Source: an uncultured Acetatifactor sp.
Lineage (GTDB): Bacteria > Bacillota > Clostridia > Lachnospirales > Lachnospiraceae
Length of the DNA: 64,000 nt
NCBI GenBank assembly: GCA_947589505.1
Contig: CANQCF010000001.1
Span: 1-64,000, forward strand
Direction: 5' to 3'
Every line of letters starts with the position of its first letter. Positions within the stretch are counted from its first letter, which is position 1. A program made the position numbers and the translations under genes. The notes beneath the pieces are model-generated. The model saw only the letters and a program-made list of their open reading frames with translations, was not told where the DNA came from and ran no database searches. This document shows positions 28,908-37,182 of the stretch, one piece after another.

Positions 28908-29135
28908 TTATAATATAAAACTCCCAATTCCCTTTTGTGTTCCCGGAGTACCATGGCGGCAGGGAGACGGTAAAAAGCAGGTTCCGCAGTAGCCCGCCAA
29001 TGCTTTTACAGACACTTTTTCGTTGAACTTGTACACCAATAGGTTTATATCCTCCTCGTGGAAAATTTGTATCGTTCTTGACTGGGCACACAGAGTCGAA
29101 TTGGGACATATAAAAAACTGTGTGCCCAATGACAT
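28908..29135 (-). CDS. Candidate cysteine-rich small protein (unsupported by homology)
   Basis: 75 aa with CPNSTLC and CGTCFLPSPC; directly upstream of the ttcA-like gene; could be non-coding. Confidence 0.3.
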   Translation of the reverse strand: MSLGTQFFICPNSTLCAQSRTIQIFHEEDINLLVYKFNEKVSVKALAGYCGTCFLPSPCRHGTPGTQKGIGSFIL

Positions 29136-29365
29136 TCCTACAAAAAATGGGTTAAGCTTATTTTACAGCGTTTAAAATTGACGCACAATACCTTATTTTA
29201 TATTTTATGAAACATTTTGAATTATTTAAGATATGATTACTTGTCTAATATGGAATTTCGTTGTATGATAACATTGTATGTTCTAAACGGACGGGACTTT
29301 GTAAGAATTCTGGGATTTTATTTTATACCGTATATTGAATAAGGGAAAGAGGCCGGCTTGATACA

Positions 29366-30802
29366 ATGAAGAAAAAGATAAACTTTAACAACAAATATAT
29401 CGCATGGGGTGTCACTGCATTTGTGGTTATCGTGTGCAGCTTGATCGTATATTACTTTATGTTTCATGGATCAAAACTCTTTAACGCCCTGAACGGGATC
29501 CTGAATATCCTGATGCCGGTGGTCTACGGGCTGATCATTGCGTATCTATTGACACCCATCTTAAATTATTTTGAAAATAAAATTTTCCTGCCGATTTGCG
29601 GGAAACTGAAAGTGAAAGAGGGCAAGAGAAGAGCGGGGATCCTTCGAGGACTTGGAATCGTCTGTACCATCGGACTGTTTTTCGCCGCTATCGGCGGATT
29701 GATCTATATGCTGGTTTCGGAGATTGTCCCCAGTATTGTCAATATCGCGTCTAATTTTGACAATTATGTCAGCAATATCACAGACTGGCTGAATAAACTT
29801 CTGAACGACAACGCGGATGTGCAGGAGTACGCCATCATGCTCATGGACCGGTATTCCGACGAATTGAACACCTGGTTCAATACCACGGTTCTGGCAAAGA
29901 CCAGCGATATCCTGAAAGCGGTGTCCATGGGCGCCTGGGGGAGTCTTAAAGTCGTCTGGAACCTTGTCCTGGGAATCATTATTTCCATCTATGTGATGAT
30001 GAATAAGGAAAAATTCACCGGTCAGTTGAAAAAGATTATTTACGCTATTTTTGACAGTAATTCCGCTAATATCATTGTCAATGATTTTAAGTTTACGCAC
30101 CGGACATTCAGCGGATTTATCAGCGGCAAGGTACTGGATTCTTTTTTGATCGGGTGTCTCTGCTTTATGGGAACATCCATTATGAAAACCCCGTATGCGG
30201 CCCTGGTCAGTGTTATCATCGGTGTGACGAACGTAATTCCTTTTTTTGGACCCTATCTGGGCGCGATTCCTACGATCTTTCTGATTTTTATAGTGGATCC
30301 CATGCACCCGCTGAACTGTGTGTATTTTGCTATATTTGTCCTGGTTCTGCAGCAATTTGACGGAAATATTCTGGGACCTAAGATCCTGGGGAGCTCCACC
30401 GGATTGACCAGCTTCTGGGTGATCTTTGCCATTACATTATTTGGCGGCATCTGGGGCGTGTTCGGCATGCTGGTCGGCGTACCGATCTTTGCTGTGATTT
30501 ACGCGGCCTTTCGGTCCATTATCAATACAAAGCTCCGAAAAAAGAAACTGCCCACAGGTTCCAGTCATTACACATATGTCTGCGCGGTGGACGAAAACGG
30601 TCTCCATGAATATGTTCCGGAATATAAACTTCCCAAGAACAAACAAAAAGAATACCGCTTTGGACAGAAGTTCCTGAGTGATTTCGACGAGACCATCGAC
30701 GGCGCTTATATGAAACGCGAGGACAAAACAAAAGAGGAACCGCAAAATGTCGTTTCGGAAACAGAAACCGAACAAGAGACGAAACAAGAGTCTCCAAAAT
30801 AA
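29366..30802 (+). CDS. AI-2E family transporter
   Basis: PVVYGLIIAYLLTPILNYFE, NVIPFFGPYLGAIPTIFLIF, LQQFDGNILGPKILG. Confidence 0.93.
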   Translation: MKKKINFNNKYIAWGVTAFVVIVCSLIVYYFMFHGSKLFNALNGILNILMPVVYGLIIAYLLTPILNYFENKIFLPICGKLKVKEGKRRAGILRGLGIVCTIGLFFAAIGGLIYMLVSEIVPSIVNIASNFDNYVSNITDWLNKLLNDNADVQEYAIMLMDRYSDELNTWFNTTVLAKTSDILKAVSMGAWGSLKVVWNLVLGIIISIYVMMNKEKFTGQLKKIIYAIFDSNSANIIVNDFKFTHRTFSGFISGKVLDSFLIGCLCFMGTSIMKTPYAALVSVIIGVTNVIPFFGPYLGAIPTIFLIFIVDPMHPLNCVYFAIFVLVLQQFDGNILGPKILGSSTGLTSFWVIFAITLFGGIWGVFGMLVGVPIFAVIYAAFRSIINTKLRKKKLPTGSSHYTYVCAVDENGLHEYVPEYKLPKNKQKEYRFGQKFLSDFDETIDGAYMKREDKTKEEPQNVVSETETEQETKQESPK

Positions 30803-30816
30803 TGCAGGGTGAATAT

Positions 30817-31488
30817 ATGAAATATAAGGCGGTTATTTTTGACCTATATGAAACGTTAATTACGGAATGGGGGCACAAAAAGTACACCAAAAGTGAAATG
30901 AGTGCCGATTTAGGTATTGACCCGAAAGAATTTGACGTTTATTGGGAGGAAAAAGAGCAGGAACGATATCTGGGAGAGATAAACTTCGAAGATTCTATAT
31001 TACACGTCTGTAAAAAATGCGGAAAAAGCATAGATGATCTGCTGTTATCCAGTATTGTTGATAAAAGGATCAACACAAAATCCGCATGTTTTGACTATGT
31101 GAATCCTGATGTGTTTCAGTTGTTAAAGAACCTGAAATCGCAGGGATTAAAAACCGCGATTGTCAGTAATTGTTCTTTAGACGAGGTAAAAGGACTAAAA
31201 GAATCGGAAATTTACAAGTATTTTGATGAAGTAATATTATCTTATGAAGTACACATGAAAAAGCCGGATCCCTGTATCTACGAAGAGGCCGCAAGGCGGT
31301 TAGGCGCTGCAGTAAATGAGTGCCTATTTGTGGGTGATGGAGGCAGCAATGAACTTGCGGGAGCAAAAGCTGTTGGCATGAAAGCGATTCAGGCAAAATG
31401 GTACACGAATCAGCAACCCTATAAGCGTGAAAATATAGATGGATTTTCTGTGGCGGAAGAACCGCTGGATATCATTGAGTTTGTGTGA
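30817..31488 (+). CDS. HAD-superfamily hydrolase
   Basis: AVIFDLYETL, AIVSNCS, KKPDPCIYEEAARRLG, CLFVGDGGSNELAGAKAVGM. Confidence 0.9.
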   Translation: MKYKAVIFDLYETLITEWGHKKYTKSEMSADLGIDPKEFDVYWEEKEQERYLGEINFEDSILHVCKKCGKSIDDLLLSSIVDKRINTKSACFDYVNPDVFQLLKNLKSQGLKTAIVSNCSLDEVKGLKESEIYKYFDEVILSYEVHMKKPDPCIYEEAARRLGAAVNECLFVGDGGSNELAGAKAVGMKAIQAKWYTNQQPYKRENIDGFSVAEEPLDIIEFV

Positions 31489-31540
31489 TGAAATTGGAGC
31501 TATGTGCATTAGTGTGCAGAAATGTCGTTAGGAGACTGGA

Positions 31541-31906
31541 ATGAGAGAAATCAAATATATCAAACAACCAACGGAATATTTGTGCGGACAGGCATGTGTT
31601 GCGATGATTGCGAATGTTTCGGTAGATGATGTTATTCAGGTGATGCATAATGATAAAGGAACTGGAAAAAAAGATATTGCAAAAGCATTGGAGCATTATG
31701 GCATCACTCAGGCGAAAACAATGACAAAGGCAGATAATTCCACACCATTGCCATCAGTGTGTATTCTGAAAGTATTATTACCAAAATATAGTCATTGGGT
31801 TTTGTATTATTATGGAAAATATTATGATCCAGAATTTGGGCTGATGGATGAACTATATGGCCGAGCAAGGGTTCAGTCTTATTTGGAATTATTTATAGAT
31901 GAATAA
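31541..31906 (+). CDS. C39-like cysteine peptidase domain protein
   Basis: IKQPTEYLCGQACVAMIANVSVDDVIQ and SHWVLYYYGKYYDPEFG. Confidence 0.75.
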   Translation: MREIKYIKQPTEYLCGQACVAMIANVSVDDVIQVMHNDKGTGKKDIAKALEHYGITQAKTMTKADNSTPLPSVCILKVLLPKYSHWVLYYYGKYYDPEFGLMDELYGRARVQSYLELFIDE

Positions 31907-32136
31907 ATTTATTTGAGACTGTTTTGGATATGGCTCAGAAAGAATATGAACCCTGTCATGTCGCTCGTTATGCGCTGGAGTTATCTGCCCTGGTTAATAA
32001 ATTCTATAATAATATCAGGGTCATTACTGAAGATTCAGAACTGACAGATGCGCGATTGATTCTGTGCAAACTAGTTAACACGGTATTAGAAAAAGCAATG
32101 TATATTTTAGGGAATCAGGTTATTGACAAGATGTGA
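31903..32136 (+). pseudogene. Arginyl-tRNA synthetase 3' fragment (DALR anticodon-binding domain only)
   Basis: FETVLDMAQKEYEPCHVARYALELSALVNKFYNNIRVI...ARLILCKLVNTVLEKAMYILGNQVIDKM matches ArgS C-termini; no catalytic domain upstream, in-frame stop at 31900. Confidence 0.8.
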
Positions 32137-32344
32137 GGTTTTACAAGAAGATTTTCAGAACCTGGTTTAACGATTAGATGAGTAAGCCCCAGGGGGAGCT
32201 GCCAAAATAATAAATCTTTCTAGGTTTGCAATTAAATGGGCCGCTTTCCTTGTCAACTATTCGTTAAAGTTGGCTTTTGCGCATAGTTGCATATCGCTCT
32301 GCTGATATAAGAATATCGTTATATTTTCATCAAAAGTCTACAGA

Positions 32345-33619
32345 CTAATCCTCTGTCAAGTCAGCTTCAGTGAAAGGATTTCCGCATTCTGAACAGAATT
32401 TTGGAACTTTTGTAGTAAAGAGTGCTTCCGCCGCACATTTGCTGCATATGTATTTCCGTGGTTTCGGATTTCCGCAGCGAACGCAGAACAGACCTGTATT
32501 TTCCATTCCGCACTGACATTTCCATTTGATGAGCACCGGCCTTTTTGTTCCGCATTGCGGACAGAAAGGCGTAGTGTTTACGGAACCACAGCTGCATGTC
32601 CATGAATCGTTCGACTGCTCTTTCTGACCAGGATCATGCTGCATCAGGGGAACTACATTGGAGGCCTGCATAGAATTTGCCATATTGATCCCCATGAAAG
32701 CTCCGGCAGCGCCGGAAGGATTGTCGGCAGCGGCTTCCATTGCGTTGGCAGATGCCGCGCCCAATCTTGCCCCGAGAGCGGCGCTGCTTGTGGAATAGAA
32801 ACGGGATTCCTGCAAATCCCGCATTTTATTCAGACTTTCCTCATCCGGCAAAATATTAGAAAAAGCGATGGAAGAAATTTCGATCCCTCGTTCGGTTTTC
32901 CACCGCTCCCCCACGTTGTTCCGCAGCATATCCAAAATCCGCTGTGTTTCCAAAGACAGTTTGTCGAAAGAGATGCCTTGAGCGGAAAGCTCCCCCAGAA
33001 TCGGAAGCAGGGCGCTCTGAAGCTCTGTCCTAAGCTGCGGCAAAAGGGAAGCGCTGTCATATTTTTCCGCTACATTTCCGCAGACCTTCTCATAAAAAAC
33101 TATGGGATCACTAATTTTCATACTGAAGATACCGTAACCCCGCAGCAAGATCGTAATGTCAAATTCATTATCCCGATAGGGAATTCCACCGAATCCGAAC
33201 CGGTTCCCCGGAATTTCCTTGGTATTGATAAAATAAACCCGCTGTTCGCTGGCTGCGCTGCCGCCGAAGTGAAACCGTTCCCTCACTTCATCAGCGGAAG
33301 CGCTGAGCGTCTTTCCAAACTCTCCAGTGAATACCGACGGTCCCTCGCTGGACTTAAATTCATAGCCGCCCGCCTCGGCAGTAAAGTCGATGACGCGTCC
33401 GTTTTCTGCCACAATCATCATTTGGCCCGGACTGACAGCGATACGGCTGCCGTCCGTGATGACGTTTTCATCCGCGTATTTTCCTGCGCCAGGCTGATTT
33501 TTCCGGCTTCCTCTCCTGGCCAAAGTCTGATTGGACATAGCGTCGCAATAAATGAAATCCTGCCAGACATCGCCGGTAAAGGATGCGATGCTTCCCGTAA
33601 AAGCTCTAAAAAGTCCCAT
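32345..33619 (-). CDS. SPFH-domain protein with C-terminal zinc ribbons (YdjI-like)
   Basis: MGLFRAFTGSIASFTGDVWQDFIYCDAM, SPFH region, C-terminal CSCGSVNTTPFCPQCGTKRP and CQCGMENTGLFCVRCGNPKP. Confidence 0.85.
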   Translation of the reverse strand: MGLFRAFTGSIASFTGDVWQDFIYCDAMSNQTLARRGSRKNQPGAGKYADENVITDGSRIAVSPGQMMIVAENGRVIDFTAEAGGYEFKSSEGPSVFTGEFGKTLSASADEVRERFHFGGSAASEQRVYFINTKEIPGNRFGFGGIPYRDNEFDITILLRGYGIFSMKISDPIVFYEKVCGNVAEKYDSASLLPQLRTELQSALLPILGELSAQGISFDKLSLETQRILDMLRNNVGERWKTERGIEISSIAFSNILPDEESLNKMRDLQESRFYSTSSAALGARLGAASANAMEAAADNPSGAAGAFMGINMANSMQASNVVPLMQHDPGQKEQSNDSWTCSCGSVNTTPFCPQCGTKRPVLIKWKCQCGMENTGLFCVRCGNPKPRKYICSKCAAEALFTTKVPKFCSECGNPFTEADLTED

Positions 33620-33649
33620 ATTCTTTCCCTCGTATTGTAAGGATCCGGT

Positions 33650-34687
33650 TTACTTACTATTATAATCCCGGCAGCCCAAACCGGATCGATCAGCGGTCGT
33701 AAATCCGTTATGGCCATGTTCAGCGGCGCATCTTCCGGATGGCAAGTAGTTTACACAGTGGCCGCAAACGCATCCGTCGCCGCCGCTGCTGCCTCCTCCG
33801 CCCACATAATGCCCAACATGGGAGGCAGCCTGATTTATCTGCCGGGCGGCGTTTTCCAGCCGGATGGCACGGAGTTTTTCATTTTTCTCCCGCTCTATCT
33901 GAAGATTCCGCTCGGATATTTCATTCATTCGGTCTAAGGCTTCGCCTCGCTGCTGGAGCGATTCTACCTTTGCCATGACACCGGTACTGAAATACTGGTT
34001 GGTAACGACACCCAATAAATAAGCAGATACCGGTACATTGTAATGTTCCGCGTTGGCTAAAATCTGCTCGGAGGTCATTTTTTGTTTACCCTGCATTGAC
34101 AAAGAAAGGAGTCGTTTCGAGAGAGGATTGTCGACCAACAAATTTCCACGAAACTTATTCATAAATTCTTCTTCGTAGACATTGTAAAAATCGTTATATA
34201 ATCCCCAGACTTCTTCGCAACGACGACGGTATAACAGCTTGAGCTGACCGATATCCGACGGCAGCGCAGCGATGCCCGCTCCCGGCGGATAGGGCGTACC
34301 GCACCAGGGACATTCTGTCTCATTTTCCTCATAAGGCGCGCCGCACAGGCTGCAGCTGCAGCTGGTCGGCGCCGTTTTCTGCGGAGCACCGGCGGAACCG
34401 GCGTCTATGGCGGCTTCCATAGTACGAAGCTCCTGAAGTCCTTTGGCAAAGGGCTGCTGCAGCTCCACGCAGCGGGCGCAGAAATCGCCGCCGGAAAGCC
34501 GACAGGGACGGCAGCAGGTTTCACAGGGAAGGTCAGTATCAACGTTTTTTTGCACAAAGTCGATCAAACCGCTGTTGTCCCCGGTTCGGAAAGCGTTACG
34601 GACGGAGGAAAAAAAACCGTTTGTATCCTTAATGCCCAAATCCCCGAGCATATCATTTAATCCCTTTCGCCATCCTTCAACTCCCAA
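33650..34687 (-). CDS. Multi-zinc-finger coiled-coil protein of unknown function
   Basis: CETCCRPCRLSGGDFCARC, CSLCGAPYEENETECPWCGTPYPPG, C-terminal CVCGHCVNYLPSGRC...GC; next to the SPFH gene. Confidence 0.75.
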   Translation of the reverse strand: MGVEGWRKGLNDMLGDLGIKDTNGFFSSVRNAFRTGDNSGLIDFVQKNVDTDLPCETCCRPCRLSGGDFCARCVELQQPFAKGLQELRTMEAAIDAGSAGAPQKTAPTSCSCSLCGAPYEENETECPWCGTPYPPGAGIAALPSDIGQLKLLYRRRCEEVWGLYNDFYNVYEEEFMNKFRGNLLVDNPLSKRLLSLSMQGKQKMTSEQILANAEHYNVPVSAYLLGVVTNQYFSTGVMAKVESLQQRGEALDRMNEISERNLQIEREKNEKLRAIRLENAARQINQAASHVGHYVGGGGSSGGDGCVCGHCVNYLPSGRCAAEHGHNGFTTADRSGLGCRDYNSK

Positions 34688-34772
34688 TTAAGTCACCCCC
34701 TTATTTTTCATATATCGAGGTTTTCTCATATGTTCCGCAGCATAAATACCTTACAAAGAATTATCACAGTTC

Positions 34773-35093
34773 CTATGATATCTGTCTTTTTAAGTCCCGA
34801 ACTTCCGATTCCAAAGCCCGGACCCTGATCGAAAGCATTTCAATTTCGTTACTGGGCCGCATTGCTTCGTGCAGATTCCTGGACAGGTCCAGGTGGCCTT
34901 CGGCAACCCGCTGGATGTTGACGCGGATTTCATTTTCCATAGTTAGTTTAATGGATGTGAGATTTTTTTCTATTTCAGCATTATTTGTTTTTATATCTGA
35001 TATTTCAGATTCCATGTTTGACATCTTGGATTCCAAATTAGACATTTTCTCCAATAAAAGATCCATTTTTTCACTGTCTGTCATAATCCGCAC
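34773..35093 (-). CDS. Small coiled-coil protein
   Basis: Heptad-like MSNLESKMSNMESEISDIKTNNAEIEKNLTSIKLTMENEI; upstream AGGAGCGG. Confidence 0.65.
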   Translation of the reverse strand: MRIMTDSEKMDLLLEKMSNLESKMSNMESEISDIKTNNAEIEKNLTSIKLTMENEIRVNIQRVAEGHLDLSRNLHEAMRPSNEIEMLSIRVRALESEVRDLKRQIS

Positions 35094-35193
35094 CGCTCCT
35101 TTCTTTATTGTGATTTCATTATAAACAGATTTCCAGATGTTTGCAATAGATTTTCAGCCAAAGATTTTCTCGGCTGAGAAAAATATTTCGACG

Positions 35194-36126
35194 TTAATCT
35201 GCGTTTGTAAGCATTGTAAACAAAAGCAAAAGAATAAACGCTGTAAAACACAGAGCGGAATATATTGACAGCTTTTTATAGGACAAAACATGTTCAAGTC
35301 TCATACGGAGGTTGGAACTCCCAAAGGCAGATGCAAAAAAAACTTTTTTCCGATGATCGGCCCTGTCGATCAAAACAAGTGCGTATTCTTTCTTTTGCTG
35401 CTGCGAATAATGAGAGATCACGGCCTCATCACAGGCAAATTCCAGATCTTCCAGATAATATCTTAGAAACTGCCAGGCCAGTGGATTAAACCAGTGAAAA
35501 CAGACAATCCCTACAGCCAGAATCCTTTTAAAATTATCACGGCGGGCAATATGCATCTTTTCATGGGCTAAAACATAGGGATTTATCTCTTTTTCATACT
35601 CCATCGGAAGATAAATCAGGGGCTTCCATATTCCATATACGGCAGGTTCTTTAACCATTTTAGAGAAAACGATCAGATCGCCGTTTTTTCGATTTTCCGG
35701 ATCCTGAAGGTCTTTCATGGTACACCGGTATGTCAGGATCCAGACCACCTGCAGTAATAAGGCGACAGAAAGCCACAGCCAGCCGGATAAGGCAAAAAGA
35801 ATCCGATAGGAATCCTTGCGAAAAAGGATTGGAAAATAGGAATCCGCTGCTCTCATATAATTGGCCAGGGTAAATTCCGCGCGATCCGGCATAATCAATA
35901 CTTTTCTGGTAAAGCTCGCGACTAAATTCAATATGCTGAGCGGGGAGTTTATGGTAAAAGGACAGATCATGCGGAGAAAAGGAGCCAGCCATAAAACTGT
36001 AATGAGCCTTTTGGGAATTTTCCGGATCTTACGGCATGCGGATACAACCAGTCCTACAATTGCCGCTGTTATACTCATGTTGAGAATCCAGTAAAATAAC
36101 TCTCCCACAGCTCCCTCTCCAATCAA
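35194..36126 (-). CDS. M56 family metallopeptidase, BlaR1/MecR1-like without sensor domain
   Basis: YVLAHEKMHIARRDN (HExxH), HWFNPLAWQFLRYYLEDLEFACDEAVI; ends shortly after the last TM. Confidence 0.9.
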   Translation of the reverse strand: MIGEGAVGELFYWILNMSITAAIVGLVVSACRKIRKIPKRLITVLWLAPFLRMICPFTINSPLSILNLVASFTRKVLIMPDRAEFTLANYMRAADSYFPILFRKDSYRILFALSGWLWLSVALLLQVVWILTYRCTMKDLQDPENRKNGDLIVFSKMVKEPAVYGIWKPLIYLPMEYEKEINPYVLAHEKMHIARRDNFKRILAVGIVCFHWFNPLAWQFLRYYLEDLEFACDEAVISHYSQQQKKEYALVLIDRADHRKKVFFASAFGSSNLRMRLEHVLSYKKLSIYSALCFTAFILLLLFTMLTNAD

Positions 36127-36129
36127 AAA

Positions 36130-36489
36130 CTAAAATTTATACTCTTCCACCATTTTTCTGAGTTCCGCCAGTTCTTCACTGGATAAGTTTTCGTCTCTCA
36201 ACAAGGCTGAAAACAGGGCTGTTCTGGAGCCGTCAAATATTTTATCGACCAGGGATCTTGTCGCCTGTTTTTCCGCTTCCTGACGAGTCAGAAGCGCCTC
36301 GCAGAAAAAATTGGGATCGGTTCTTTTGATGTAACCCTTGGCAATCAATTTATTTAAAATCGTGTAAGTTGTATTTTTATTCCATCCAAGCCTTTCGGCG
36401 GCTATGATACTGATCTCCCGGGCTGTCATGTTTCCCTTTTCCCAGAGTATTTTCATGACCTTATTCTCACTGTCGTATAATGTCTGCAT
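36130..36489 (-). CDS. BlaI/MecI family transcriptional repressor
   Basis: ENKVMKILWEKGNMTAREISIIAAERLGWNKNTTYTILNKLIAKGYIKR. Confidence 0.93.
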   Translation of the reverse strand: MQTLYDSENKVMKILWEKGNMTAREISIIAAERLGWNKNTTYTILNKLIAKGYIKRTDPNFFCEALLTRQEAEKQATRSLVDKIFDGSRTALFSALLRDENLSSEELAELRKMVEEYKF

Positions 36490-36886
36490 ATGGATCCTCC
36501 ACGGATTGAAAACGTTCGCCGTCAGCTACGTGAAGATATGTAAAAGTATCTGAATCTTCCTGTATAAAAGCCAACTGATCTACATTGATCACACGAAAAT
36601 AAAAATCTCTGGTCCTGGACTGCATACCGGTGTCTGTAAGATGCAGAACCTTTCCCTTTATCGACCAGTTTCCAACACCAAAATAACTGCTAAACATGCC
36701 TTCGGAGTATGTGAATGTTCCGTCCTCTTTAAGTTGAATTATAAATTCGCCGCCAAAACCATCTTTCTCATACTGAAAGGTTTTGCCCATCAGCTCGCTC
36801 TCTTTTACCGTAGATCCGGAACATCCGGTCAGCATTAAAAGCATGACAATACTGCATATTGCGCACTTTGTAAAGTTTTTATTCAT
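36467..36886 (-). CDS. Predicted lipoprotein, operon partner of BlaI/M56
   Basis: MNKNFTKCAICSIVMLLMLTGCSGS lipobox; overlaps blaI start. Confidence 0.8.
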   Translation of the reverse strand: MNKNFTKCAICSIVMLLMLTGCSGSTVKESELMGKTFQYEKDGFGGEFIIQLKEDGTFTYSEGMFSSYFGVGNWSIKGKVLHLTDTGMQSRTRDFYFRVINVDQLAFIQEDSDTFTYLHVADGERFQSVEDPYADIIRQ

Positions 36887-36940
36887 TCCTTGACCCTCCT
36901 TCAAATCTTTTGATTTTCCATTCAGACAAGTGTCCCTTTG

Positions 36941-36986
36941 GACTATTGCTATAGTATATACTACGTCAATAGTCTGGAGATGTCAA
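36941..36986 (-). promoter_or_regulatory. Promoter with overlapping dyad operator (candidate BlaI-family site)
   Basis: On - strand TTGACA-N17-TAGTAT; nested dyad GACTATTG..TAGTATATACTA..CAATAGTC centred at 36957.5. Confidence 0.75.
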
Positions 36987-37070
36987 GTAAATATTAAGAA
37001 ATAATAATTAACCTGAATAATAATAGACAATCTTCGCAAGTTTTCTATTGTCAGGAAATAACCCGCCGAC

Positions 37071-37094
37071 GAATTCGCCGGCGGGCAAAATAAC
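37071..37094 (-). terminator. Candidate terminator downstream of the flotillin gene
   Basis: cccgccgacgaattcgccggcggg stem; TTATTTTG flank. Confidence 0.55.
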
Positions 37095-37182
37095 CACTGC
37101 ATGCATTAAATCTTTGATGCCGAAATCTGTGGTGCTGTGTAACTTTGTGCGGCTTATGTCACACGCGTTCTGTCATATGATT

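Noticed and set aside
28890-29130. 6S RNA candidate
   Set aside because: I could not recognise the central bubble or closing stems of 6S RNA; only a local inverted repeat is clear.
32636-33640. 334-aa plus-strand ORF opposite the SPFH gene
   Set aside because: Antisense to an SPFH/zinc-ribbon protein with clear motifs.
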